This document shows positions 41,926 to 49,928 of a DNA stretch of 64,000 nucleotides, piece by piece. Where the stretch lies: positions 124,001 through 188,000 of IMG/VR virus record IMGVR_UViG_3300028864_000016; one strand, 5' to 3'. The notes beneath the pieces are model-generated. The model saw nothing but the letters and a program-made list of their open reading frames with translations, did not search any database and was not told the origin of the DNA. Each line of letters opens with the position of its first letter. Position 1 is the stretch's first letter. Made by a program: the position numbers and the translations under genes. Origin of the DNA: a virus.

Positions 41926-42366
41926 TTAATCTCTATATTCAATTTTCAAATTCTTTAATTCTATATGTTCACCACATTCTAATTCTTCTATAGTATCGTC
42001 ACCATACTGATTGTTTATAAACAAAGACCTATTACAATCACAAGAATAGTTTCCTTGCTCAAACATCCAGTGTGCCATTTCTTCTTCATATTCATAGCCA
42101 AAGTCATAATCTATAATGTATTCTTTTCCTTTATATTCAAAAGTACAAATTGCAACAGTTCTTTTATGACTCATGATACCATGTTTTTTATTTCTAGCTA
42201 GTCCCAAATGACTATACTTGTTTAATTTCTTTTCAAAACACTTTAATTCTTTTTCAGTATCAAAATAGTAATAACCTTCCTTAATTCCCAAATCCTTTTC
42301 AATTGAAGGTTCTACATCATTATTCCATGCCCCACCCCATATTTGTATCATATATTCTTCTTTCAT
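41926..42366 (-). CDS. hypothetical protein (146 aa)
   Basis: Starts YMIQIWGGAWNNDVEPSIEK and has FEYKGKEYIIDYDFGYEYEE in the middle. A mixed alpha/beta domain rich in Trp/Tyr. Similar proteins occur in other large Clostridium/Bacillus phages as far as the composition suggests, but no family is named. Confidence 0.65.
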   Translation of the reverse strand: MKEEYMIQIWGGAWNNDVEPSIEKDLGIKEGYYYFDTEKELKCFEKKLNKYSHLGLARNKKHGIMSHKRTVAICTFEYKGKEYIIDYDFGYEYEEEMAHWMFEQGNYSCDCNRSLFINNQYGDDTIEELECGEHIELKNLKIEYRD

Positions 42367-42379
42367 TTCTTCATCCTCC

Positions 42380-42529
42380 TTAATATCTAATATAACCTAC
42401 TACACCAGTTTCAATATTTCTAACTTTATAATCATCACAATCTTTACTTATGTATTCATATTTACTGCTATCTATTCTTTGTGACTGCAAGAATAGTTTA
42501 AATTGTTCTGACATTATTAATTTCTTCAT
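42380..42529 (-). CDS. small protein of 49 aa
   Basis: ATG start with SD GAGGTGAG. MKKLIMSEQFKLFLQSQRID followed by a beta-like end (YKVRNIETGVVGYIRY). The stop codon overlaps the SD of the next gene. Not recognised. Confidence 0.62.
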   Translation of the reverse strand: MKKLIMSEQFKLFLQSQRIDSSKYEYISKDCDDYKVRNIETGVVGYIRY

Positions 42530-42550
42530 AATTTCTCACCTCGATTATTT

Positions 42551-42979
42551 TTAATTTATTTCTATTCCTAATTCTTTAAAGTTTTTCTTAATTTTCCTTC
42601 TTACTACAAACCCTTTACTTCCATATGAAATTAAAACTATTCCTATAATAATTAAAAATACAAAAAACCAAGAAAACTCAATTTTTACTTCTTTAAAAAT
42701 TATTATATATGACATAAGCAACCATGGAAATTCTGTAAATACTCCGAAGATAAAAAATATCTGCCATCCATCATAGAAGTTATATTCTCTTTTTAAAATA
42801 TATTTATTATTTTCACTTGTAGAAAGGATATCATAGTTGATATTGTATTTTTCAGATTGTTTATTTATTAAATTAATATATTCAATTTGTAGTTTTGTAT
42901 TTATTTTGTCATCTATTCTGTCTTTAAGTTCTATATTTCTTATATCCTGTTCTTCTAGTAGATAATTATCTATTTTCAT
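42551..42979 (-). CDS. membrane protein with two helices (142 aa)
   Basis: Cytoplasmic helical N terminus, then two transmembrane helices (IFFIFGVFTEFPWLLMSYII and WFFVFLIIIGIVLISYGS), with a short basic tail. Function unknown. Confidence 0.68.
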   Translation of the reverse strand: MKIDNYLLEEQDIRNIELKDRIDDKINTKLQIEYINLINKQSEKYNINYDILSTSENNKYILKREYNFYDGWQIFFIFGVFTEFPWLLMSYIIIFKEVKIEFSWFFVFLIIIGIVLISYGSKGFVVRRKIKKNFKELGIEIN

Positions 42980-43033
42980 TATATGCTATACCTCCACTCC
43001 ATCTAAAATCTTCATTTTACCTTGTTTAATTTA

Positions 43034-43222
43034 TTATTCTATGATATCATTCGTCTTTTCAATTTTATTCTTAAATCCATTTTTATTCCAATAGTATATT
43101 ATTATACCTTCTTTGCCAATACCATAATCTTTATAGGTAACAATTTTATCTAATTGAACATCGTAATTATTTTCTTGTCCTTTTAATTCTTTTATTAAAT
43201 CTTCTAAACCACTTAAATTCAT
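43034..43222 (-). CDS. hypothetical protein (62 aa)
   Basis: Short acidic helix (LEDLIKELKGQENNYD) then beta-rich (KEGIIIYYWNKNGF). SD AGGAGG-like. Not recognised. Confidence 0.6.
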   Translation of the reverse strand: MNLSGLEDLIKELKGQENNYDVQLDKIVTYKDYGIGKEGIIIYYWNKNGFKNKIEKTNDIIE

Positions 43223-43232
43223 TTTTATCCTC

Positions 43233-43478
43233 CTAAATTAATTCTTTAACTTTTTCTTTAAATTCAGTTATTTCAATAATGTTAAAATGTTTATCAACTG
43301 CTGTTCCATCTTCATTATATATCTCTATATCCCAATTTGTAGTCACAGTAATGATTCGTCCATTATACTTCTCTAATTCTTTAAAACACCACATTACATC
43401 ATAATACTGAGTTATATCCTCGAGTAAATCATATTCTTCCCATTTAAAAATTTTAATACCAAATAATTTTTCTTCCAT
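43233..43478 (-). CDS. hypothetical protein (81 aa)
   Basis: Mixed; GRIITVTTNWDIEIYNEDGT looks like a beta hairpin. Starts 2 bases after the upstream gene. Not recognised. Confidence 0.6.
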   Translation of the reverse strand: MEEKLFGIKIFKWEEYDLLEDITQYYDVMWCFKELEKYNGRIITVTTNWDIEIYNEDGTAVDKHFNIIEITEFKEKVKELI

Positions 43479-43480
43479 AA

Positions 43481-43744
43481 TTATTCCTCCTCATTTTCTG
43501 CATATTGTTCATATTCAAAACTAGTTTCTATTGACATACTCTCGAATCCATAATTTTTTATTAAATAATCTCCAATATCATAAGTATCCTTGCCTAGCAC
43601 TTCTCTAGCTTCTTCACACATTTTTTCAAACTCTTTATATGTGTATTTCTTATTACTTACTACATAAGTAAAGCCATAATTATAATCGCTTGCGTCCTTA
43701 TCATACCAATAGTTTTTAACTTCATAAATGTATTTATCTTTCAT
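43481..43744 (-). CDS. hypothetical protein (87 aa)
   Basis: ATG start after GGAGGA; a TTG five codons upstream overlaps that SD. Aromatic-rich (YIYEVKNYWYDKDASDYNYG). Not recognised. Confidence 0.62.
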   Translation of the reverse strand: MKDKYIYEVKNYWYDKDASDYNYGFTYVVSNKKYTYKEFEKMCEEAREVLGKDTYDIGDYLIKNYGFESMSIETSFEYEQYAENEEE

Positions 43745-43759
43745 AACTTTTTCCTCCAA

Positions 43760-43887
43760 TTAATTATATTCCTCACAACTATCATCATCTTGAACTATTA
43801 TACCATCTTTTACACGCAATGAAGTTTATCTTCTTCGTCTACATGAGAGTTAGCACAGTCAAAACAGGTACATTCTTTATTTTTCAT
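43760..43887 (-). pseudogene. frameshifted small zinc-binding protein gene
   Basis: An ATG with good SD (AGGAGG) opens a frame MKNKECTCFDCANSHVDEED, then KLHCV, and then stops. A second frame, shifted by 2 bases, continues with KDGIIVQDDDSCEEYN and a stop. Deleting one GT of the GTGT at 43812-43815 joins the two into one 41-residue CxC/CxxC zinc protein with the usual DDDSCEEY ending. So a 2-base duplication has broken this gene, or the base calls there are wrong. Confidence 0.65.
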
Positions 43888-43973
43888 ATTTTTTTATACC
43901 TCCTAAAGTCCCTATTAATGCCATTCCTGTTTTGTAATATTGCTTTAAAATGGCTCATTTAAAGCCTTTGTGT

Positions 43974-44219
43974 CTATTCTCTTTGCGGAAAATCTATTAC
44001 TTTTCCTTCTTTCTTAATTCCATTTACCTCATCATTAAATTCGTCTTCCATTCTTTCATCCATTTGTGATTCAGCTTGTTCACTGATATGATTATCTTCT
44101 AGCCATTGATTTAATTCTTCATGGATATAGAATCCTTCAATAATGTCATCAGTATTAGCTATTCTTTCCATGAAATCAGAGTATTCTTTGTATTGTAATT
44201 CAGTATATACTTTCTTCAT
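43974..44219 (-). CDS. hypothetical acidic protein (81 aa)
   Basis: Helical and acidic (YKEYSDFMERIANTDDIIEG), ending KKEGKVIDFPQRE. SD AGGAGGG. Not recognised. Confidence 0.62.
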   Translation of the reverse strand: MKKVYTELQYKEYSDFMERIANTDDIIEGFYIHEELNQWLEDNHISEQAESQMDERMEDEFNDEVNGIKKEGKVIDFPQRE

Positions 44220-44231
44220 TATAAAACCCTC

Positions 44232-44714
44232 CTATAATAACTCTTTAATAAACATATTATAATCACAACTATTAATTTCTAAACCTAATTTACTTATATA
44301 ATAATACAATTCTTTTTCTTTCTCAATAAATATATTCTTTAATGCAGGAACATAATTAGCTTTTTCTAATGCAAAATATAATTGTTGACTATCTAATTCA
44401 GCAAAAATATAATATTGTATATTGTATAACTTTGATAATCCTCTAAGTTCTTCAACTTTATATTTTGACAATGCAGTAACATCAATTATTTCATTTTTCT
44501 TATTAAGAATAACACAATGTCTAACTAAATAATGGTCTTTACCTCCAGTATAACAATATCCTATTTGATATTTTCCCTTTTGATAATCTTCTAATAATAT
44601 TTTAGCTAATATGTTTATACAGTTATTATAACATTTTCCTTTTTCAATTAAATCTTTTGATTTTAAATATAACTCATATGTCTTATCAACATTTAATTTA
44701 AAATTTTTTATCAT
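44232..44714 (-). CDS. hypothetical protein with conserved-looking Cys/His/Asp (160 aa)
   Basis: Start at the ATG after AAAGGAG. Contains CYNNCINILAK, then GYCYTGGKDHYLVRHCVILN and EIIDVTAL. The Cys, His, Asp order along a papain/transglutaminase-like plan is suggestive, but the family cannot be named. The C terminus is helical. Confidence 0.62.
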   Translation of the reverse strand: MIKNFKLNVDKTYELYLKSKDLIEKGKCYNNCINILAKILLEDYQKGKYQIGYCYTGGKDHYLVRHCVILNKKNEIIDVTALSKYKVEELRGLSKLYNIQYYIFAELDSQQLYFALEKANYVPALKNIFIEKEKELYYYISKLGLEINSCDYNMFIKELL

Positions 44715-44752
44715 TAGTTTTCTCCTTTCATGTTCCAAGTAAAATTATTGAT

Positions 44753-44887
44753 TTATAAGAATATTGCTATTACTAGCATAAATACTACAAATAAAATTCC
44801 TAATGTCATTGTAACATTAAAAGATGTTTCTTGTATTTTAAGTTCATTTTGAAGTAACATTATGTCTAATTTTCTCAGTTTATTCAA
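44753..44887 (-). CDS. small single-pass membrane protein (44 aa)
   Basis: TTG start with SD GAGGTGAG. A polar helix (NKLRKLDIMLLQNELKIQE) is followed by one C-terminal transmembrane helix (LGILFVVFMLVIAIFL). Function unknown. Confidence 0.6.
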   Translation of the reverse strand: MNKLRKLDIMLLQNELKIQETSFNVTMTLGILFVVFMLVIAIFL

Positions 44888-44945
44888 ATTATCTCACCTC
44901 ACTTCAAACAAAAGATAGATATTATTTAAACTTGCAAGGAAGAAA

Positions 44946-45206
44946 TTAATCTTCCTCTTTATTATCACACTCTTCACAAATACTATTAAAAGCTGAAGCT
45001 TCTTCTAAACTAATAACTTTTCCACAATCAGTGCAAATTGCATCTTCAGTCAAATCTATAGAATCAATTATTAGACAAGCATATACTTCATCCATAGTTT
45101 CATTATAATGATCTGCAACTTCTTCAACATCAGATTCATTTAGTTCCTCATTTTCTCTTAGTTCTAGTAATCTTTTAATATCTTCATCCCATATTCCTAT
45201 TATCAT
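44946..45206 (-). CDS. small zinc-ribbon protein (86 aa)
   Basis: Acidic helical N terminus with WDEDIKRLLELRENEELN, then CTDCGKVISLEEASAFNSIC and EEC at the C terminus. Function unknown. Confidence 0.68.
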   Translation of the reverse strand: MIIGIWDEDIKRLLELRENEELNESDVEEVADHYNETMDEVYACLIIDSIDLTEDAICTDCGKVISLEEASAFNSICEECDNKEED

Positions 45207-45218
45207 TTTAGTTTCCTC

Positions 45219-45428
45219 CTATTCAAATATAATTTCTTTTATCTTTTTATTTCCAATATGAGTAATCATTTCTACTGTATGAGTTTCATAGAATTCATCT
45301 AATGTCATCATTTCTTTATCAAATTCTTTGCAATATTCTGAAACCACTTCTAACTCTGTTGAAGCATATACTAATGTATAATCCTCAATATAACCATTTC
45401 TATAAACTAAATATAAATTCTTTTTCAT
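45219..45428 (-). CDS. hypothetical protein (69 aa)
   Basis: Strand-helix pattern (KNLYLVYRNGYIEDYTLVYA, then a helix). SD AGGAGG. Not recognised. Confidence 0.62.
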   Translation of the reverse strand: MKKNLYLVYRNGYIEDYTLVYASTELEVVSEYCKEFDKEMMTLDEFYETHTVEMITHIGNKKIKEIIFE

Positions 45429-45441
45429 AATTTCATTCCTC

Positions 45442-45624
45442 CTAATTATTTTTTAATACACATTCATCTTTACCAAATACCCAATAAAAATTACTTATCA
45501 CTGTTCCATTAGGGCTATTCTCTTTTACTTTTCCTGTAGTTCCATAGTTGTCTAATACCTCATATTCTTCTTCACAAAATATTATAACATCACCTTTTTT
45601 AAAATCTCTCTTTTCTGAATCCAT
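45442..45624 (-). CDS. small hypothetical protein, SH3-like (60 aa)
   Basis: Beta-rich (FKKGDVIIFCEEEYEVLDNY then GTVISNFYWVFGKDEC), similar in plan to the 17471 gene. SD GGAGGTG. Function unknown. Confidence 0.62.
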   Translation of the reverse strand: MDSEKRDFKKGDVIIFCEEEYEVLDNYGTTGKVKENSPNGTVISNFYWVFGKDECVLKNN

Positions 45625-45670
45625 TATGATTTCACCTCCAAATTTACGATAAACTATAGTTTTTAAAAGC

Positions 45671-46072
45671 TTATTTATTACCTTCGTTAATAATATTCAT
45701 TATACCCTCTAATTGGTTCACCGTAAATCTACCATTATTACAACTATAACGTTCAAAATACGTATTTCTAATGTTTCTATATAATCCCTCAGCTTTTTCT
45801 TCTTCAATTATTTCTTCTTTATTTAAATAAAGCTGATAATTATAACTACAATCTGTTTTATCTCTATAATTATCTTCTTTGCTAAATTGGTATTCATAGA
45901 TTTCATTCCATTTTACAGTTATATACTTTCTACCAATTTTTGTAACTTCTCCATCGTAGCACCATTCGTTAATATTTTTTAAACTCATATCTTTATTTTT
46001 TGAATAGTAACTTCCATCTATAATTTTGACTATAACCTTTTGATCTACTTTTAAATCTAATTTTCTTGCCAT
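45671..46072 (-). CDS. hypothetical protein (133 aa)
   Basis: Beta-rich N-terminal half (LDLKVDQKVIVKIIDGSYYS, KYITVKWNEIYEYQF) that may be SH3/OB-like; helical C-terminal part. Overlaps the DUF262 gene by 16 bases, so it is its co-translated partner. Not recognised. Confidence 0.65.
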   Translation of the reverse strand: MARKLDLKVDQKVIVKIIDGSYYSKNKDMSLKNINEWCYDGEVTKIGRKYITVKWNEIYEYQFSKEDNYRDKTDCSYNYQLYLNKEEIIEEEKAEGLYRNIRNTYFERYSCNNGRFTVNQLEGIMNIINEGNK

Positions 46073-46623
46073 TTATTCACCCCATTATACTCTTCAAGCA
46101 TCTTTCTAACTTTAGTAATTTCTTCTTGACTATGAACTGTTCCGCCAGTATTATAATCTAGATACCATTGCAATACTTCTTTCTTAGTTTTTAGATTGTT
46201 AACATTAAATCTTATTGTTTCTCTTCTTAGAGTAGGTAATATGTCCTCAAACTCATTCCGTAAGTATCCAAATACTCTAAGTTCATTAGCTAAGAATTTT
46301 CTGATAGTAGTTAGTCTTTGTAATCCATCAACGCAAACCATAGGCATTTCATATTTACCATTTATATAATCTTCGCATGTACCATCAATAAAATAAGGAC
46401 AGTTGAAATATATTGTTCTTGCAGTCTTACCACCTCTTAGAAAGAACTCCATATATGCTATTTGTTGTTCTTCGCTCCACACACAACCTCTTTGAAAGTC
46501 TGGATTTAATTCTAAGCCATAATCTTCAAAATAATCCTTTAACGCTGACTCTAAATAGTTTAAAGATATACTAACTTCATATTCTCCATCTGGTGTAAAT
46601 TTAGGGATATCATTGATTTTCAT
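46057..46623 (-). CDS. DUF262-domain protein
   Basis: 188 residues. ParB/GmrSD-like N-terminal motifs: NPDFQRGCVWSEEQQIAYME, VDGLQRLTTI (DGQQR-type signature, here DGLQR) and WYLDYNTGGTVHSQEEI. DUF262 domains are found in GmrS-type modification-dependent restriction enzymes and alone in phages; some bind or cleave NTPs. This is a stand-alone version without the DUF1524 HNH nuclease half. Promoter at 46697-46725. In a phage it may counter or mimic host defence; that is inference. Confidence 0.87.
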   Translation of the reverse strand: MKINDIPKFTPDGEYEVSISLNYLESALKDYFEDYGLELNPDFQRGCVWSEEQQIAYMEFFLRGGKTARTIYFNCPYFIDGTCEDYINGKYEMPMVCVDGLQRLTTIRKFLANELRVFGYLRNEFEDILPTLRRETIRFNVNNLKTKKEVLQWYLDYNTGGTVHSQEEITKVRKMLEEYNGVNKWQEN

Positions 46624-46696
46624 TTAATTCCACTCCATTTCATTATTAATATTATACTAAACATCTATGTATCTGTCATTCCTTAACCCTAAATTA

Positions 46697-46725
46697 AGTA
46701 TAAATCTTCCAGTCTAATAAGTCAA
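46697..46725 (-). promoter_or_regulatory. sigma-A-type promoter of the DUF262 operon, box upstream
   Basis: TTGACT (46720-46725), 17 bases, TATACT (46697-46702). Box TTAATTTATT at 46737-46746. It lies just beyond the tnpB-side terminator, so the DUF262 operon is insulated from the element. Confidence 0.83.
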
Positions 46726-46754
46726 TACTATTTCTATTAATTTATTTAAATAAT

Positions 46755-46793
46755 ATAAAAAGTTTCTAACAAATTTATTCTCTGCTAGAAACC
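46755..46793 (-). terminator. terminator or end hairpin of the TnpB element
   Basis: GTTTCTAGCA/TGTTAGAAAC stem followed by TTTTTATA on the minus strand. It could be the 3' end of the tnpB/omega-RNA transcript, the right-end hairpin of an IS605-type element, or both. Confidence 0.6.
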
Positions 46794-46957
46794 GTTACCT
46801 ATGATTTATATAACTTCCTAAATCATTGTTTAATTCCTTATTCAACGTGTCCTATTTTGCATTATCACTAATACTACTTTAGTTTGATATGACACTCCAA
46901 AGGCTTAACTTCGGGCATAACGAACCCTACACCTCAGCATTATCGTTTTAGTGTGAT
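46794..46957 (-). ncRNA. putative omega RNA downstream of tnpB
   Basis: TnpB nucleases use a guide RNA from the 3' end of their own gene and the adjoining right end. The 164 non-coding bases after the tnpB stop, including GAGGTGTAGGGTTCGTTATG and CCCGAAGTTAAGCCTTTGGA, are far more GC-rich and structured than the surroundings, as omega RNAs are. The exact guide and element end were not determined. Confidence 0.5.
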
Positions 46958-48100
46958 TTATGCTGAATATCTACTTAGATTTATACTTGCATTATAATCT
47001 CTATCTATAACACAACCACATTCCTCACAGATATAAACTCTATCAGATAGCTTTAGTTCCTTTTTTATATGACCACACCCACTACAAGTCTTTGATGATG
47101 GATACCATTTATCAGCTTCAACAAATTCAATCCCATTAAACTCGCATTTATACTGCATTTGTCTTTTAAATTCATATAAACATTGTTCTGCAATAGCTTT
47201 TGATAAATGTTTATTTTTCATCATACCTTTAATGTCAAGTGTTTCCATAACAACTCTTGATGGTTTGGTTTTCACTATCATATTTGTTGCTTGGTGTAAA
47301 TGATTATTTCTTATATTTGTTAATTTTCTATAGACTAATTTTATTTGTTTTTCCAACTTAATCATATTATTAGTCTTATTTAATTGGTAACAATTTTCAC
47401 TCTCTTTCTTAATTTTATTATTTTCATATTTTCGATTAACTTGTTTTTGTAATCTTTTTAATTTCTTTTCTGTTTTCTTAACTTTTTTAGTTTTATTAAT
47501 ATTTTTGAATGTCATTCCATTGGAGCATATTGCTAAATCTTTGATTCCAAGGTCTATTCCTATTGATAAATCTTTATTCAATCCAACCTTAGTTTCATTG
47601 TGTTCAAACCCAAATGTTAGATACCAATATTTTCCGTCAAAATAACACCTTGGATTATTATATTTGGGCAAATTGGGAATGTTATAATTAGTTTTATACT
47701 TAACTTTTCCTATTTTTTCTAAATTTACTTTGTTATCTTGAAATTTTATAGCATCATATCTAACATAAAATGATTGTTTTGAGTTTTTCTTAGTTTTAAA
47801 TTTAGGATAATTAGATAATCCTTTGAAAAAATTTTTATATGCCGTATTTAAATCTTCAAATGCTTGTGATGTGACTTGAGCACTCACTTCTTTTATCCAT
47901 TGATAATTTATATCTTTCTTTAAAACATTATTAAATTCTTTTCTGATTATAGTTTTTGATGGATTTTGTCCTTGTTTGTAAGCATCTTCCCATTTTGCTC
48001 TTCCCCAGTTATAAGTAAATCTTGCTATACCACATGATTTAAACATTAATGTTTCTTGTTCTTTTGTTGGTTTTAATCTTACTTTTATTGACTTTATCAT
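46958..48100 (-). CDS. tnpB: TnpB, RNA-guided nuclease of an IS200/IS605-type element
   Basis: 380 residues, apparently intact. N-terminal helix-turn-helix region; RuvC-like residues Asp183 (GIDLGIKDLA), Glu286 (METLDI) and Asp368 (DRDYNAS); zinc finger CSGC (339-342) and CEEC (358-361). All catalytic residues are present, so it is a nuclease and not a nuclease-dead TldR repressor. No tnpA transposase is next to it, so it is a non-autonomous or tnpB-only element. Promoter at 48125-48153, shared -35 with the divergent ribbon-helix-helix gene. Confidence 0.95.
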   Translation of the reverse strand: MIKSIKVRLKPTKEQETLMFKSCGIARFTYNWGRAKWEDAYKQGQNPSKTIIRKEFNNVLKKDINYQWIKEVSAQVTSQAFEDLNTAYKNFFKGLSNYPKFKTKKNSKQSFYVRYDAIKFQDNKVNLEKIGKVKYKTNYNIPNLPKYNNPRCYFDGKYWYLTFGFEHNETKVGLNKDLSIGIDLGIKDLAICSNGMTFKNINKTKKVKKTEKKLKRLQKQVNRKYENNKIKKESENCYQLNKTNNMIKLEKQIKLVYRKLTNIRNNHLHQATNMIVKTKPSRVVMETLDIKGMMKNKHLSKAIAEQCLYEFKRQMQYKCEFNGIEFVEADKWYPSSKTCSGCGHIKKELKLSDRVYICEECGCVIDRDYNASINLSRYSA

Positions 48101-48124
48101 ATTTTCACCTCTCTTTCTAAATTA

Positions 48125-48175
48125 ATAATATCATAGTGTTATCACCTTGTCAACATTTTAATTATATGCTATTAT
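48125..48175. promoter_or_regulatory. divergent promoters sharing one -35 region
   Basis: The minus strand has TTGACA (48148-48153), 17 bases, TATTAT (48125-48130) for tnpB. The plus strand has TTGTCA (48147-48152), 17 bases, TATTAT (48170-48175) for the ribbon-helix-helix gene. The -35 hexamers overlap almost fully, so only one polymerase can bind at a time. Confidence 0.8.
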
Positions 48176-48193
48176 ATTCTTGAGGTGATAATA

Positions 48194-48346
48194 ATGACTA
48201 TTTCTAAAGATAATACTAGAACACAATTGACTATTTCTAAAGAATTAAAACAACAATTAGAACAAATTGCTAAGGAACAAAATAGAAGTTTTAATAATTT
48301 AGTTATTACTATATTACAATCATATATAATTAACACTCAAAAATAG
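48194..48346 (+). CDS. ribbon-helix-helix (Arc/MetJ-like) DNA-binding protein
   Basis: The only confident plus-strand gene. 50 residues: an N-terminal beta strand (TRTQLTISKELKQQLEQIAK) followed by helix-turn-helix QNRSFNNLVITILQSYI, the ribbon-helix-helix plan. SD gaggtgata. Its promoter shares a -35 with tnpB, so it is placed to repress tnpB and itself. It ends at a bidirectional terminator. It might instead be an antitoxin-like regulator without a visible toxin. Confidence 0.85.
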   Translation: MTISKDNTRTQLTISKELKQQLEQIAKEQNRSFNNLVITILQSYIINTQK

Positions 48347-48366
48347 GAGTAATATATTTACTCCTA
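48344..48366. terminator. bidirectional terminator
   Basis: TAGGAGTAA/TTACTCCTA, 9-bp stem with loop TATAT, followed on the minus strand by TTTTT. It ends the plus-strand ribbon-helix-helix transcript and stops minus-strand transcription arriving from 48448. Confidence 0.82.
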
Positions 48367-48412
48367 TAATTTATTATATCCTGTTCAAATTAGAATTTTA
48401 TAGTAATATGTA

Positions 48413-48450
48413 ATGGCTACAGATAAACTATAGCCATATTCGTAATTTTA
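48413..48450 (-). repeat. stop-proximal repeat element, copy 8
   Basis: Transcription order TACGAATATGGCTATAGTTT, then ATCTGTAGCCAT, directly after the stop of the 171-residue gene. ATGGCTA/TGTAGCCAT can pair. Confidence 0.5.
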
Positions 48451-48963
48451 CTTTATAATTGGCTTTCCACATTTTTCACATTTAAGACCATAACTATATT
48501 CTTCTGGGTCAAGTTCAAGTATATAATCTTCCCCTGTATTTTCTCCAAATTTGTGAATTTCTTCTTCACTTAAAGTCATACAATCTGAACAAATAATTTC
48601 TAATCTGCCTTTTTCTTGTTCATCTACTTCATATTTTTTATAAGCTTTCCATTTCTTTTCTTTTAATATCTTTTGGTTTTCTAATGGTATGTTTATAAAA
48701 TTCAAATAATTTTTATATAGTATAGAATCTTCGCCATAGTATTCTTCATATATTTTCACTATCTCATCTTGTGTTTTACCATCATAGTATTTGTGTATTC
48801 CTTCAGTAGTATTTAGTTCTTTATTTTCTTTTTCAGTATAACCACCAACACTTAAATCTCCTATGTTTTCAATGTCATATTCTATACATTTATTAAGCAT
48901 CAATTTAAAATAACTGTCTTTTCCTTCTTTTATTTCTTTTCCTGTTAATATCATATTATACAC
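48448..48963 (-). CDS. hypothetical protein with C-terminal zinc ribbon (171 aa)
   Basis: Helical N-terminal two thirds (TQDEIVKIYEEYYGEDS), then CSDCMTLSEEEIHKFG and KCEKCGKPIIK, a split zinc ribbon. It has its own promoter. Not recognised. Confidence 0.68.
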   Translation of the reverse strand: MYNMILTGKEIKEGKDSYFKLMLNKCIEYDIENIGDLSVGGYTEKENKELNTTEGIHKYYDGKTQDEIVKIYEEYYGEDSILYKNYLNFINIPLENQKILKEKKWKAYKKYEVDEQEKGRLEIICSDCMTLSEEEIHKFGENTGEDYILELDPEEYSYGLKCEKCGKPIIK

Positions 48964-48994
48964 TTCCTTTTATTAATTTGTTTTTATATGTATA

Positions 48995-49023
48995 ATTATA
49001 TATGTATTACTTTAAATAGTCAA
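48995..49023 (-). promoter_or_regulatory. consensus sigma-A-type promoter
   Basis: TTGACT (49018-49023), 17 bases, TATAAT (48995-49000), minus strand. Box TTAATTTGTT at 48973-48982 in the leader; no box directly upstream. Confidence 0.83.
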
Positions 49024-49034
49024 CGGCATTTTAA

Positions 49035-49763
49035 TTATTTTAATTCATTAATCGCTATGTCATAATATTCTTGTTCCTTTTCAAACCCTATGTAGTTTCT
49101 ATTTAATTCTTTACATGCAATAGCGGTAGTTCCACCGCCTATAAACGGATCAAGAATAATATCACACTCGTTTGAATTTAATTCTATTAATCCTTTTATG
49201 TATTCAATGGGTTTTTGAGTTGGATGTCTTTTATCTTTCCCTCTAGGTGGATTAAATTTTCTGTTCTTTGAATAATAATCTTTTTTATTTGGACATGTAT
49301 CTATGTCTAATAAATTTAATGCAGTTCCATTATCATATATTCTAACTATGTATTCTAAATTTTGACTAAATCTATTTCTATTAAGTATGCTCAATGGTTT
49401 TTCCCAAGTGAGGATTGTCCACTTTTTCTTATTAGTTAATGCCCAGTTTAGATAATAAGGTATTAACGTATCATTAGTAAATATGTAACAATTTAATTTA
49501 ATCATTATTCTTTTAAACTCATTCATCATATTATTTATTTCATTTCCTCCAAAAGAACTCATATCTTTCATCATAGGGCTATCAAAGTTGTACATAGAAC
49601 TATTAGCTATTTTTGATTTTCCTTCTGTACCATGTGTCTTTCCACCACCTTTATTGTGAAGATATGGAGGGTCTGTTATTACTAATTTAATACTTTTATC
49701 TGGAATAGCCCTTAATCCATCCTCAGAAAAGCAATCTACATTTTTTATGTAATTATAATCCAT
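49035..49763 (-). CDS. DNA methyltransferase, beta class (N6-adenine or N4-cytosine)
   Basis: 242 residues. Motif IV TDPPYLHNKGGG near residue 33 and motif I DPFIGGGTTAIACKEL near 205-220 give the beta order (catalytic motif first). KDKRHPTQKP is the usual segment before motif X. It methylates an exocyclic amine. No restriction partner is nearby; it probably protects phage DNA from host restriction. Confidence 0.92.
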   Translation of the reverse strand: MDYNYIKNVDCFSEDGLRAIPDKSIKLVITDPPYLHNKGGGKTHGTEGKSKIANSSMYNFDSPMMKDMSSFGGNEINNMMNEFKRIMIKLNCYIFTNDTLIPYYLNWALTNKKKWTILTWEKPLSILNRNRFSQNLEYIVRIYDNGTALNLLDIDTCPNKKDYYSKNRKFNPPRGKDKRHPTQKPIEYIKGLIELNSNECDIILDPFIGGGTTAIACKELNRNYIGFEKEQEYYDIAINELK

Positions 49764-49766
49764 ATG

Positions 49767-49928
49767 CTAATTTTCACCTTCTCTCAAGGTAAATTCTGCT
49801 TCAGCATTACATTCCTCATTAGAACACAAATACCTTTTAACTATTCCTTTTTCATTATCTATACTAATATCTTCTAAGTCGATATCATCCATCCACATCA
49901 TTTCAAAATCACAATAAGGACATTTCAT
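49767..49928 (-). CDS. small zinc-ribbon protein (53 aa)
   Basis: ATG start with SD GGAAG; MKCPYCDFEMMWMDDIDLED and later CSNEEC give a CxxC...CxxxxC site. It ends 3 bases before the methyltransferase start, so it is in the same operon. Function unknown. Confidence 0.7.
   Translation of the reverse strand: MKCPYCDFEMMWMDDIDLEDISIDNEKGIVKRYLCSNEECNAEAEFTLREGEN

Noticed and set aside
46958-48100. Nuclease-dead TnpB (TldR-type repressor).
   Set aside because: The RuvC acids Asp183, Glu286 and Asp368 and the zinc finger are all present.
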